Positions 1 to 9,339 of a stretch of DNA of 64,000 nucleotides are shown one piece after another. The notes beneath the pieces were generated by a model, which worked only from the letters and a program-made list of their open reading frames with translations, was not told where the DNA came from and did no database searches. The stretch is from Pseudomonadota bacterium (GTDB lineage: Bacteria; Bdellovibrionota; UBA1018; CAIMNF01), in contig JAIXOQ010000005.1 in NCBI GenBank assembly GCA_027486675.1, positions 372,001-436,000 of the forward strand. Direction: 5' to 3'. The position numbers were made by a program, and so were the translations under genes. Numbering within the stretch: position 1 is the first letter of the stretch; the number at the start of each line of letters is the position of its first letter.

Positions 1-3000
1 CGGGTCCCACTTAAACTTCTGATCCAACTGAAACAGCGCAAGTGCCTTCTTAGTCTCCGCAAACGCCAGATGCTCGATCCAATTCGGGGGTGAGAGCATG
101 TTACGAACCTTCGAGTCCTTTGCAGCAAGCGGCAATAACACACGAATCAACTCATCTGCCTTATTTTGTAAAGCAGAGTCCCCTGAAAGAACGCTAGAGG
201 TGATCAGCTGAAGCAAACGAACCCGTTGATTGAGCTTGAGGTGTGCGGCCTGGTTGTTTTTTATGAGATCGCTAACTCTGTCCTGATTTTTTGATTTTAA
301 GAGGCTTTTGATCAACGAAAAATCATCTTCTGACAACTGATCAGGACGCGCGAAGTAGTCCTCAAGGTGCATTATTTTTATCGGATCGGCACTCGTCCCA
401 GTGCGCGCCTCTAATATCGCAACCACATCAGAAACGGAATGTAGCCTCCGGAGATCGGTTCCGGAAAGAAAGGACACTCCTTTGACACTATTTGACTCTT
501 GGAATCGACCTTCAAGCTCAATTAAGGTCGCAGCACTGTTCGGAGCATTCGTAGCGAAAACCTGATTCTTAATTCTTTCGATCTCATGATTGATCTTTTG
601 AACCACGGATGGGACGGCGTTCTGTGAAAACCCAAGACCACCTGTGAACCATTTCTGATGCCTGATGAACTGCCGAAGCTCTTTTTCACTGAGAGGCTGC
701 CCTTTGTTGTACAAAAAATCAGCCGTGCTGAGCGGACCATGCGCGTATTCAATGAAGGCCGATTTCGTGCTGCCATCGTAGAACCTATGATGATGCTGTA
801 TTCCGGGTTCCCCGAAGAGTTTAAAGACTCGATCCAGGGGCCCCTCAGATGCAGCACGGTCAAGCAGGTCAAGCAGCGAACCCCGTTTGTTCGATAAGGA
901 AAAATGATCAATCTTAGTCCGATTCTCTACCCCATCATCAATCAAAAACAGATGCTCAGCGAGTTCTACCTGTGCCTTCTTCAGATGAAGCCGACCCAGA
1001 TGCTTTCTAAAGTCCTCTAAATACTGCTTGCGAACGATGCCGCCCTCGGACCAGGTGTCTTGAAATGCCCAGCGACTATTGTCTTGCCCGTCAAAGCGGG
1101 TATCAAAGCGTTTTTGAAAGTCACGCGTCTTTCTTATTTGATCATCTAAAGTAATGGCTTTGGTTTTGTCGACTTCCACTGATGGATCGGTCTTAGAAGC
1201 AAGCTTTTTTCTGAGCTCTTTAGTTCTTGAATATGCAGAACCGTATCGGGAACCCCCATGTGCTTTGAGCCTTTGCGCAGCAATACTGTAGCCTGGGGAA
1301 AGCTGAACGATCGCCTCCTGCGCCGCCTTTCTTAAATCTGCAGCATCAGATTCATGCAGAAGATCAAAGGTATGTTCATCTGGCTTAAGAATTTTTCGAT
1401 GCCCTCTTTCAGTCTCCCATTCTTCCCATGCCCTATGCGCGCTGATGTCTCTTAGTAAGTCAGACTTCACCAATTTTGCGAATTCGCCTAAAAGCCGTGG
1501 TTCTAATCCCTGAAACTTTCCCCTCAGATGTTTTGTAAGATCAATGAGTCGAAAAGCTTCAAGGGAATCTTTCGTCTGAATTTTTTTTAGTAGTTTATAA
1601 AACTCATGCTCGATTTGTTTTGGAAGCGCGGATTCTTGAAAGAGTGTTCCATCAGCTTTGAAACCATCATAGGGAAGTGGATTGAAGATTGAGGCTTTTC
1701 TTTCGGATAACCAATCTTGCTGTACTTGAACCCAATCTCCATCAGCACTTTCTTTGTTGTACCGATAATTATAAACCATGTCATACACCGCATCCTCAGC
1801 AACCTTCCTTGAGAACGGCTCAAACAGGTCGAAAACATACTTTTGATGCTTCGCGTGTGCCCCCCGCACTTCGGGAAGATCAATCAATGTGAAATCATCC
1901 CTATTCAAACGTTTCTTTAAGTCACTTTTATCGAACCGGCTAAGGTCCTGACGGCGATAGGCCTTCAATCCCTCAAGTTTCTTGATTTTCTCCTGAATTT
2001 TAATTTCCAACGCTTCCTTAAGTTTTGGATCCTTGGTTTGTTTCAGTGTCTTTCGGTCGTCGGCAATATGCTTTGCTTCTATACTTATAAAGCGATCTTG
2101 GTAACGCGATATCTGGAAATCCTTAGGATCCAGATATCCCAGTTCAAAATTTGCCCAATGCCATGCAAGCCTCGGATCGTTGATTTTCGGGCTCTTTCCA
2201 AGAATGCGTATTCTAGTTGCTTCGCGCTGGCGATGAAGTGCTAAATAGAGCTGTTTTGTGAGCTCATCTTTCTCAAGTGACGATAGCTGAACACCGAGTT
2301 CGCGGACACTTTTAAAGTATTTATCCAATCGTGTTGTCACGTAGCTCAGGTTTTCAGTGAGCTTCCGCAAATCCTGATTACTCGCGCCATCGCGAATCGC
2401 TTCGTAAGTTCGTGCAATTTGATCGTCTTGCCGAAATAGCTCTTTACGAAGTGCCTTAATCGCTTCTTGGTTCTTAAATCTCTCGATCGCAATTGCGGGA
2501 GCTATCTCTTTCCGAAGACTAGGGCTCACGATCTCCTTCGCGTACTGACGGGTCATCTTTTCGCCCTTCCCACGGGCCAGGTAAGACACCGTTCCGTCCA
2601 GTGTTGCGATTCGCGATTGATGCGTGGTGTGGGTCTGGTCAATACCTAAGCCCGGTAGCCGGTTAAGAAAGTCACTCAAAGCGGATGGGTTATACCCTAA
2701 TGGCACTACCCGATTCACGATGGACTTTCCGTCCACTTCGTTTTCCACCATGCGGGTCAACATGAAGGCCTTTGCGTCGTTCTTTCCGCTCCGCATGGAC
2801 CCCGCATCCAACTCTGCGGTCAGGTGTTCCATTTCGTGGCCTAATATTGCGACTAATTCGTCGTCGTTTTTGACGAAGTCCAAGAGTCCTTGGTGAATCA
2901 AGACCACTGGATATTCGCCGCGACTGACGATCTCTGCGTTGACGCTGAGGTCATCGACAACAAACACGGCAATGTCTTTTGCTCCATCCTTTGGAAGTTT

Positions 3001-3222
3001 CATCTTCTCCATAAGCGCCAATAACTTGGCTTGGGCCTTCGCAGATTCTGGAAATTTCTTAGGGTCAACGGGCTTATGACTTCGGGAATCAAAGAACTTC
3101 TCTTCCGCCCATTTCTGCGCTTCATTCGCAGCGCAAACGGATCCAGACAGACACACGACGATCATGAGGCTTTGCAGAAGAGTCAGAAATCTGTCGCAAG
3201 TCGCATTCGGATAGGGAATCAC
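1..3222 (-). CDS. Secreted M48-family metalloprotease, giant, C-terminus off the window (partial)
   Basis: The frame stays open for 1074 codons from GTG 3222 to the window edge, so the 3' end is missing. Residues 12-32 form a hydrophobic signal peptide preceded by an Arg. GTG 3222 is preferred over ATG 3165 because the shorter form loses this charged n-region; neither has a clear Shine-Dalgarno. Residues 129-133 read HEMEH, the zinc-binding HExxH of peptidase family M48. A downstream NEVDGK segment supplies the ExxxD third-ligand motif, and THTTHQSRI resembles the conserved M48 segment after it. The protein is homologous over its length to the divergent gene at 3323: the LNQRVRLLQLI segment near residue 1000 matches LNSKEEVRLLQLI near residue 823 there, and the following residues also align. 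By inference the missing end may carry the same UbiB-like domain. It is probably periplasmic or exported; the substrate is unknown. Confidence 0.85.
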   Translation of the reverse strand, partial: MIPYPNATCDRFLTLLQSLMIVVCLSGSVCAANEAQKWAEEKFFDSRSHKPVDPKKFPESAKAQAKLLALMEKMKLPKDGAKDIAVFVVDDLSVNAEIVSRGEYPVVLIHQGLLDFVKNDDELVAILGHEMEHLTAELDAGSMRSGKNDAKAFMLTRMVENEVDGKSIVNRVVPLGYNPSALSDFLNRLPGLGIDQTHTTHQSRIATLDGTVSYLARGKGEKMTRQYAKEIVSPSLRKEIAPAIAIERFKNQEAIKALRKELFRQDDQIARTYEAIRDGASNQDLRKLTENLSYVTTRLDKYFKSVRELGVQLSSLEKDELTKQLYLALHRQREATRIRILGKSPKINDPRLAWHWANFELGYLDPKDFQISRYQDRFISIEAKHIADDRKTLKQTKDPKLKEALEIKIQEKIKKLEGLKAYRRQDLSRFDKSDLKKRLNRDDFTLIDLPEVRGAHAKHQKYVFDLFEPFSRKVAEDAVYDMVYNYRYNKESADGDWVQVQQDWLSERKASIFNPLPYDGFKADGTLFQESALPKQIEHEFYKLLKKIQTKDSLEAFRLIDLTKHLRGKFQGLEPRLLGEFAKLVKSDLLRDISAHRAWEEWETERGHRKILKPDEHTFDLLHESDAADLRKAAQEAIVQLSPGYSIAAQRLKAHGGSRYGSAYSRTKELRKKLASKTDPSVEVDKTKAITLDDQIRKTRDFQKRFDTRFDGQDNSRWAFQDTWSEGGIVRKQYLEDFRKHLGRLHLKKAQVELAEHLFLIDDGVENRTKIDHFSLSNKRGSLLDLLDRAASEGPLDRVFKLFGEPGIQHHHRFYDGSTKSAFIEYAHGPLSTADFLYNKGQPLSEKELRQFIRHQKWFTGGLGFSQNAVPSVVQKINHEIERIKNQVFATNAPNSAATLIELEGRFQESNSVKGVSFLSGTDLRRLHSVSDVVAILEARTGTSADPIKIMHLEDYFARPDQLSEDDFSLIKSLLKSKNQDRVSDLIKNNQAAHLKLNQRVRLLQLITSSVLSGDSALQNKADELIRVLLPLAAKDSKVRNMLSPPNWIEHLAFAETKKALALFQLDQKFKWDP

Positions 3223-3322
3223 ACTTACTTATCGGAAAGCTTAGAAATGAAGTTAAGTCGCGTTCCTCTTTCAGGATGGCCTGCGGTTAAGTTTTGGCTT
3301 AACCGGGCCGATCAATGAAGGA
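3223..3322. promoter_or_regulatory. Divergent intergenic region between the two M48 genes
   Basis: This 100-base gap separates the start codons of two homologous, oppositely directed genes and must hold at least one promoter for each. No convincing -35/-10 pair or operator stands out. The right-hand gene has AAGGA directly against its ATG, which is closer than a normal ribosome-binding site. Confidence 0.4.
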
Positions 3323-6300
3323 ATGACCACATTTAGGAGTGTCATATCTCTGGTTATGCTGATTGCACTCCTCTTTGAGGCCCACGCGAATGGCACCACG
3401 TGGGAACAAGCAAAGATCATATTTGAAAAACAATCTCAGATTGAGGTTATCGATCCAAACAAAGACCAACGCTTTAAGGCTCTGCAAGATCGACTTGAAA
3501 AAATGTTCCATCAACTCCTCCTCAAAAAGGACGGCGATGACCCAATCCCTCTCGTGCTACTGAAGGATGATTCTGTAAACGCATTCCTAGGTCGTTGGAA
3601 GGAGTCCGGCGAAAAAAGGGCAGTCTTCATTAATATAGGCCTACTCAGCGCAGTCCGGAATGACGACGAGCTTGCTTTTGTGCTCTCGCATGAATTGGAG
3701 CATCTCACTTCTGAAATTGAACAGAGCGTCAGAACAACTCTCAAGTCAGATCAGCTCGAGGATGGTTTAGGAAGCCTTGCCACACGTGCGGTAGAGGTCG
3801 AAGTGGATGCAAAAGCCGTAGCCAACCGGATGGTGAAGCAGGGGTATAACCCAAGAGCCGCTCGAGATTTCTCCAAACGTTTGTATGATCCATACACTGA
3901 TTTGGGGGACCATTCACATACATCATGGAGGACCCGGATAGTAGCGCTCGATTTCACAGAGTTTTACTTAAGACGTACAAAAGGAGAGATCCTTCCGCGG
4001 AGTTACCGAAACGAAGTTCTAAATCAAGACACCAAGAATCTTTTAAAAGAGACTAAAAACTCCATTCGTAATCCGGAGGCCTTCCGATCAAACGACCCAT
4101 GGGTAGAAAAAATAATAAATGAGCCAAGCGAAGTAGTGGCAGATTTTTATCGATCACCTACATGGAAGAAGGCACAAACTTCACTCGTTGATCAGTGGGT
4201 GGATGAAAAACTCGAAAAAATACTGCATGTCCTCGAGAAGCCGTCTGCCATCTACAAATACAGCAAAGAATATGTATCTGCTCTGAAAAGACTAAGCATC
4301 ATGGAGAAGCTCTACACACTCGCGCCATCAGCCGTTTGGGAAACACGTTCAAATTTTTTAAAAAAGAACTACAAACCTGGCCCTCGCGAAGCGCTCATTC
4401 TGGCTACCGCTGAGAATTTTGAAGCGAACGGGAATTACGCTGATTTTCATACAATTGAGGATCAGCTCAATGATGAACTGAGTGTTGTATTTAACGAGTA
4501 TCATGCGCTCAGGCGAATGTCGTCCAAGGCGCAGAAGTTAATTCAACAAACGGATGACATCGAAGTCCGTGCGCTACTCGAAGAGGACTTAAAGATATGG
4601 AAAACACGTACGAAGAATATTCTGAAAGAAACAGATCTTGGAAAGATGTTGAGATTCATTAAACCCGGCCAACGCAGGAAGGCGATGAGTCGATTTGAAA
4701 GAGATGTAGTTTTGTTAGAAATGAAGTTCCCGATCTCAAAATATGCCCAAGGACTGACGGACAGAGTGAAAACACTACGTTTAGAGGGTTCTGATTTTCT
4801 CTTTATAGAAAAGGCCGATGAAGCAAACAAAGCAAAATATTTGGAGAACTTACAACAGTATTCCCGAACTTGGACCGATTACATTAAAAATGCTTTTGTT
4901 GTACCCAAGCTGCGCACCTCTTTCCCTACAGAGCTTTCGTGTCCGAGACCTATGCAAAAGGCTGTTATTGAGGCGCTCTTTTCGGAGCAGCAGAAACAAA
5001 CAAAAGAATTCTTAAGATCTAAAATCTCAAGGGAAGAGTTTCTTTCAGTAACCGAATTCTTCAATCAGCAACTCCAGGGACTAAAACGAACGAAAGAAGA
5101 GATCATTTCTGCTGTCGGCGCAACGAAGTTCTCCGAGTTTACATCTTCTTGGGAATCAGCAGTATCGATGCTTCCTGAGCCAGCTTCGGCCGAGCTACTT
5201 TGGGATAAGCTGCGACAAACCAAGTCCACCGAATCAACTCAAGCTAAACCTCAGCGACTCACAAACCAGGATATCCGGGACTCCCATGTGGAATATGTGG
5301 ATACAACTTTTGAGGAAACAAAGGGTTCTATTGTCGATCGAGCTGCTCAGCTCCGCTACGCCCGACCTCAGGAACAGCGAAAGCTCTTCCGCTATCTCCT
5401 TGAAGAGGAGCAGCCGGAACTGATACCGACAATTCTCACGCGTCTACGGCGCGGATCGCCGCTTTATGATGATTTCGTCACCATAGAGGACTTTGTTTTC
5501 CTAAATGAACGCCTCCTTAAGGATACGCGTTTTCCAAATGCTCGAGAGCGGCTGGCGGCTCTTAACCAATCTGTAGTGACTTTAAGGTTCAAAGATACTA
5601 ACCAGTTACTTCAGTTTCTCGCACTTCGAGGTAAAGATCTAACCGAGCGGATCGCGAATGGAGCTCTCGACCCCAAACTCCTTCAACTCTTCGAGGACCT
5701 AGCTAGTCTGGATCAACTGAAGCCAAAAAGTTTTGTAACCAGTGATGCGATTTCACAGCTTGTTGGCGCGGTTGACTCCATAAAACTAAACTCAAAGGAG
5801 GAAGTCCGTTTACTCCAATTGATCAGTGACCTTGATCATTCACGCATAACCCCTGCGGTGGGCCGGATTGCAGGGGACACAATAGACAAACTATTAAAAA
5901 CTTCAACCACAGACGCAACGGTCAAGGCAGCACTCAAAAATGAACGACTTGTTCGTATGATATCACTTCCTGAAACTCAGATTCGCCTTGCTCAATTTCA
6001 GATCAAAGAAAGAATCGACATTCAGGCGATTCAAAAAACACTAAAAAGCAGACCTTTAGTGCCGCGCGATTCCATTAGAAAAGAGATCCTAGCGGCAAAA
6101 GAAACGATTGCGAAACAGTTCCCAAAGAATGGTTTTGCACTCAACAAGATCACTGAGTGGCTTGAGGACGAGGTCCTGACCACCAGAGCCGAAAGCAACC
6201 TTTTTGAGTCCTATAGACTCAGCACTTCTGATGTATTGAAAGATCCAAAGGTTGGGCTGATTGATCTTCCCGCTATTCTTTCCAGCCCAAGGGATCCAAT

Positions 6301-8026
6301 TCGTCAGCAGTTCTCCCTCTTAGAAATTTTACTTCGACGTCGCGATCCTAAAGACTTCATTACGACCCCTTTTCACAAAGAACTCATAAAAAAAATTAAG
6401 CTATCGTTTGGGTACAGTCATAAAACCAAGGTCAGCGACGTAGAGGTCTTAAGGAGACTCCAAGACTCATTTCAGACTTTAGACCCACCGGCAAGGACCG
6501 CAGCACTGACATACTTCTTTGAAGATCACCGCGGATTGTTAACGCATCCAGAAATCAAAGATCGCGTCATGCGACTTATCCTTGGCGAGCTGGTAGATCA
6601 AGAGCCGGTTAGGCTGTTATACACGGCGTATCTTGGTTCGGTCGGTCCGGGCGAAAGGCGAATTATTTTAGCAAATATGCTACAGAATATCGTCGGGTCC
6701 TCTGGGGCAAGCAGCGGATCGCTCAAGAGCGTTCTGGAGGGCATGGGACCATTTGGAGTAAAAGCCGGTCAATTTTTAAAGGCGAGCGGTCTTCTGCCTG
6801 CCGAGCTCAAACATGAACTCGACAGTTTTTTTGATAATGCCTTGAAACCGACGCGTGCAGAGCTCCATCAAAGCATCGATGAGATGGTAAAGTATACCGA
6901 CGCTAAATTCATAGGGACTGGAGATATCCTAGGGTCTGGCTCTGTCAATTACGGCGCAGTCGTCTACCTTCAAGATCCAAAGACTAAAGAAGTAAAGCGC
7001 TTTGTCGTTCGCATGCAAAAGGAAAACATAGAGGGCCTTGTACACAATGAGGCAAGCATTTGGACTTCCGTTGCAAAGAAACTGCGTGAGAATGGAACAG
7101 CGAAAGCAACCAAGCTCGCCAGAGTCATTGAGGAGACAGAAAAGTCGGTGACCTACGCGCTTGGGCGGGGCGGCGCAGAGTTAGACCATCGAGTCGATGC
7201 CAAGGTCCATCCGAATGTAGAGGCTGTTTACCAGCGGGTGCAAGGTCAGGACGGAAGCGAAATCAGCATCTCTGTTGCAAAACCTAGGACAGACCTCACA
7301 ACCGGTTGGCCAGACGAAATCAAGAAGACTTACTCGCTCTATCCATTCGAAGAAAGTACGAAGTTATTCGAGTCAAAAAATAAGAATGAAATATCGAAAA
7401 GGATTATCGATGTAGAACTCAAGGCAATCTTCCAAAAAGGTCAATTTGATCCAGATCCACATCCGGGCAACTGGTTAATCAGCCCGAATGAAAAGCACCT
7501 CACGAGGATCGACTACTCTCAATTTACAAAACTCACAGATTCTGAACGTCGTGGGCTCAAGAACGCTTTCGGACAACTTGCTGCAAAAGGCTTTATGGGA
7601 GATAGCAACTTTTCGAAAGAGGAAACAAAAATGCTTTCTAAAAATCTCTCCCAGATTTTTAGTTCTGATCGAAAGCTTTCCGGAATCGAACAGGACATAG
7701 AAAAAATCCTTGAAGATCCAAGCATCCATCAACTCAAAACACCGCATGAAAAGATTTATCAACTTCGTGAAAAGTTGGAGGAACAACTTGGGAAAAGACT
7801 TGGTGGAACAGCCCACGTTAATCTTAAGCCCGGACCACAAGCAGGGCTGGCCTCGATAGTAAAGCTAAACGCCTATGTCACAGACGGATATTTATCGGAA
7901 GATGAATACAGGATGCTTATTGCACAACACGTCTTCAACGAAGACGTCAAATCAGCTCCGCGCGCGCGTAAAAAAGGAAAAGCGAGTTGTGACTTGGCGT
8001 CTGTGGTCAACGTGCTGCGTGAATAG
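3323..8026 (+). CDS. Secreted M48 metalloprotease fused to a UbiB/ADCK-like kinase domain
   Basis: This 1567-aa protein has an N-terminal signal peptide (hydrophobic residues about 8-22, AHA cleavage region). The M48 zinc site is HELEH at 123-127, with E158 and D162 forming ExxxD and a SHTSWRTRI segment after it. Residues about 250-1100 are charged, mostly helical and unassigned. From about 1120 the sequence follows the UbiB/ADCK (ABC1) atypical kinase family: KAGQ at 1147-1150 (the family KxGQ motif), a GSGS loop where UbiB has its Ala-rich loop, R1230 where the ATP-binding lysine is expected, DPHPGN at 1378-1383, and DYS at 1397-1399 in place of DFG. UbiB proteins normally act on the cytoplasmic side of the membrane in quinone biosynthesis, so linkage to a secreted protease is odd. 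The Arg and DYS substitutions suggest altered or absent phosphotransfer. The gene is convergent with the next one. Confidence 0.85.
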   Translation: MTTFRSVISLVMLIALLFEAHANGTTWEQAKIIFEKQSQIEVIDPNKDQRFKALQDRLEKMFHQLLLKKDGDDPIPLVLLKDDSVNAFLGRWKESGEKRAVFINIGLLSAVRNDDELAFVLSHELEHLTSEIEQSVRTTLKSDQLEDGLGSLATRAVEVEVDAKAVANRMVKQGYNPRAARDFSKRLYDPYTDLGDHSHTSWRTRIVALDFTEFYLRRTKGEILPRSYRNEVLNQDTKNLLKETKNSIRNPEAFRSNDPWVEKIINEPSEVVADFYRSPTWKKAQTSLVDQWVDEKLEKILHVLEKPSAIYKYSKEYVSALKRLSIMEKLYTLAPSAVWETRSNFLKKNYKPGPREALILATAENFEANGNYADFHTIEDQLNDELSVVFNEYHALRRMSSKAQKLIQQTDDIEVRALLEEDLKIWKTRTKNILKETDLGKMLRFIKPGQRRKAMSRFERDVVLLEMKFPISKYAQGLTDRVKTLRLEGSDFLFIEKADEANKAKYLENLQQYSRTWTDYIKNAFVVPKLRTSFPTELSCPRPMQKAVIEALFSEQQKQTKEFLRSKISREEFLSVTEFFNQQLQGLKRTKEEIISAVGATKFSEFTSSWESAVSMLPEPASAELLWDKLRQTKSTESTQAKPQRLTNQDIRDSHVEYVDTTFEETKGSIVDRAAQLRYARPQEQRKLFRYLLEEEQPELIPTILTRLRRGSPLYDDFVTIEDFVFLNERLLKDTRFPNARERLAALNQSVVTLRFKDTNQLLQFLALRGKDLTERIANGALDPKLLQLFEDLASLDQLKPKSFVTSDAISQLVGAVDSIKLNSKEEVRLLQLISDLDHSRITPAVGRIAGDTIDKLLKTSTTDATVKAALKNERLVRMISLPETQIRLAQFQIKERIDIQAIQKTLKSRPLVPRDSIRKEILAAKETIAKQFPKNGFALNKITEWLEDEVLTTRAESNLFESYRLSTSDVLKDPKVGLIDLPAILSSPRDPIRQQFSLLEILLRRRDPKDFITTPFHKELIKKIKLSFGYSHKTKVSDVEVLRRLQDSFQTLDPPARTAALTYFFEDHRGLLTHPEIKDRVMRLILGELVDQEPVRLLYTAYLGSVGPGERRIILANMLQNIVGSSGASSGSLKSVLEGMGPFGVKAGQFLKASGLLPAELKHELDSFFDNALKPTRAELHQSIDEMVKYTDAKFIGTGDILGSGSVNYGAVVYLQDPKTKEVKRFVVRMQKENIEGLVHNEASIWTSVAKKLRENGTAKATKLARVIEETEKSVTYALGRGGAELDHRVDAKVHPNVEAVYQRVQGQDGSEISISVAKPRTDLTTGWPDEIKKTYSLYPFEESTKLFESKNKNEISKRIIDVELKAIFQKGQFDPDPHPGNWLISPNEKHLTRIDYSQFTKLTDSERRGLKNAFGQLAAKGFMGDSNFSKEETKMLSKNLSQIFSSDRKLSGIEQDIEKILEDPSIHQLKTPHEKIYQLREKLEEQLGKRLGGTAHVNLKPGPQAGLASIVKLNAYVTDGYLSEDEYRMLIAQHVFNEDVKSAPRARKKGKASCDLASVVNVLRE

Positions 8027-8073
8027 ATGAAATCGAATGGACGCCTGCCACCCATGAGCTCTAAACCATTCTC

Positions 8074-9339
8074 CTAATCCAACCTAAAATCGATCTGTTC
8101 CCGCTTCATTTTTTTTATCAGCAACCTTGAAACTTCAGTCATTCGTCTCCGCACTTCCGTAGTGCTCGTTGCCGCGGGAAGGACTCCGAGTTCCGCGCGG
8201 GAACGAAAACGACGAACATCAAAGTCTCCAAGCCCTTGGTTAATGAGGGACGATAAATAAACGGTCAAAGCGGGAACCCGTGAGTGCTCATGATCCCAAA
8301 GGAAAAAAAGACCCTCGGCGATATCTACATCCTCCGCACTGAGGCCGTTGATCACTCGATTCCACGTATCATTCCAATGCAAAAGCGCAAGCTTCGTTTT
8401 TACTGCGGCACTCGCGCGACTTTTTCGCCACTTCGTTCTCTGATGAAAAGGCCTCAGCTCCTCGCTATAATGTCCGTCATCATGAACGGTGCCTAAGATG
8501 GGACTATGAATACTTCCATCAAGCACATCACTTTGTTCGGCAATAATGTGGGGCTTAACCGGTCCGCCCCAAAAACGATTTGACTCAGAAAGAGTAAAGT
8601 TTTTAAAAACAGGTGCCCGCACATTTTTTCCATTTTCACGATTTAAGTGCAAATAGGGTGCTTCGACTCCCTGTAGAATATCCTGGGCTACAACATGCAG
8701 ATCCATTTTAAGCCCATGTTTTATTCGCGATAACGAAAGCTCACTTAAGCCTGTGTATGGAAATGCCAAGTTAGTTCTTACTACCGAGTTAGGAAAAAAG
8801 TTGTCGGGCATTAGCGCGACCAGATGAACGCCCAATTGAAAAAGACGATCCAGGTCAATGTTGTCTTCGGTCGTTGCACTGAATTGAGATGCTTTTATTG
8901 TTTCACTTAAACCACGGTGCGCAAGAACAGATGCTTCCCTCAGAAAGGCAAGGTGTTCATCTGACAGTTTATTTAAACCCTCAATACCAGGCGTCGCTTT
9001 TGCTCCCGTTTTTTTCACAAGATCCAAATGCCGTGCAATGGTCTTTCTGAGGTCTTGATCAAACGGCGGGTTTGCAGATACTTCATCAATCTTGCGCATG
9101 ATCTTCTGCGCGACATTCCATAGCCCTTTGCGTGCCTTCGCAATTGCACTTTGATTTGGCGTTTTACTATTCATGACTTCCCAAAAAGAATAGGCCGCAG
9201 TAAACGACTCATCGTCGTAGCCCGAAACTTGGGCAAGCAGAGATCCGAGGTCACACTTCGCAGGTTCTGCGGCATAGCCAACAGACCCCAAAACCGAAAG
9301 AAGTAGAATTGTCGGAAGTGAAAAAAAGTAAGGGGACAT
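8074..9339 (-). CDS. Secreted protein of unknown function, 421 aa
   Basis: The product starts with a clear Sec signal peptide (hydrophobic stretch to VGYAA, about residue 24) and has a single early Cys shortly after. The rest is soluble-looking, rich in charged helices, with several His/Asp-containing segments (DDGHYSEE, LWDHEH) that could bind metal, but no family is recognised. The gene faces the M48-UbiB gene tail to tail (47-base gap). Its start lies beside the origin region, so it is transcribed away from oriC. In B. bacteriovorus, as I recall, dnaA occupies the position upstream of dnaN; here this unrelated gene does. Confidence 0.7.
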   Translation of the reverse strand: MSPYFFSLPTILLLSVLGSVGYAAEPAKCDLGSLLAQVSGYDDESFTAAYSFWEVMNSKTPNQSAIAKARKGLWNVAQKIMRKIDEVSANPPFDQDLRKTIARHLDLVKKTGAKATPGIEGLNKLSDEHLAFLREASVLAHRGLSETIKASQFSATTEDNIDLDRLFQLGVHLVALMPDNFFPNSVVRTNLAFPYTGLSELSLSRIKHGLKMDLHVVAQDILQGVEAPYLHLNRENGKNVRAPVFKNFTLSESNRFWGGPVKPHIIAEQSDVLDGSIHSPILGTVHDDGHYSEELRPFHQRTKWRKSRASAAVKTKLALLHWNDTWNRVINGLSAEDVDIAEGLFFLWDHEHSRVPALTVYLSSLINQGLGDFDVRRFRSRAELGVLPAATSTTEVRRRMTEVSRLLIKKMKREQIDFRLD

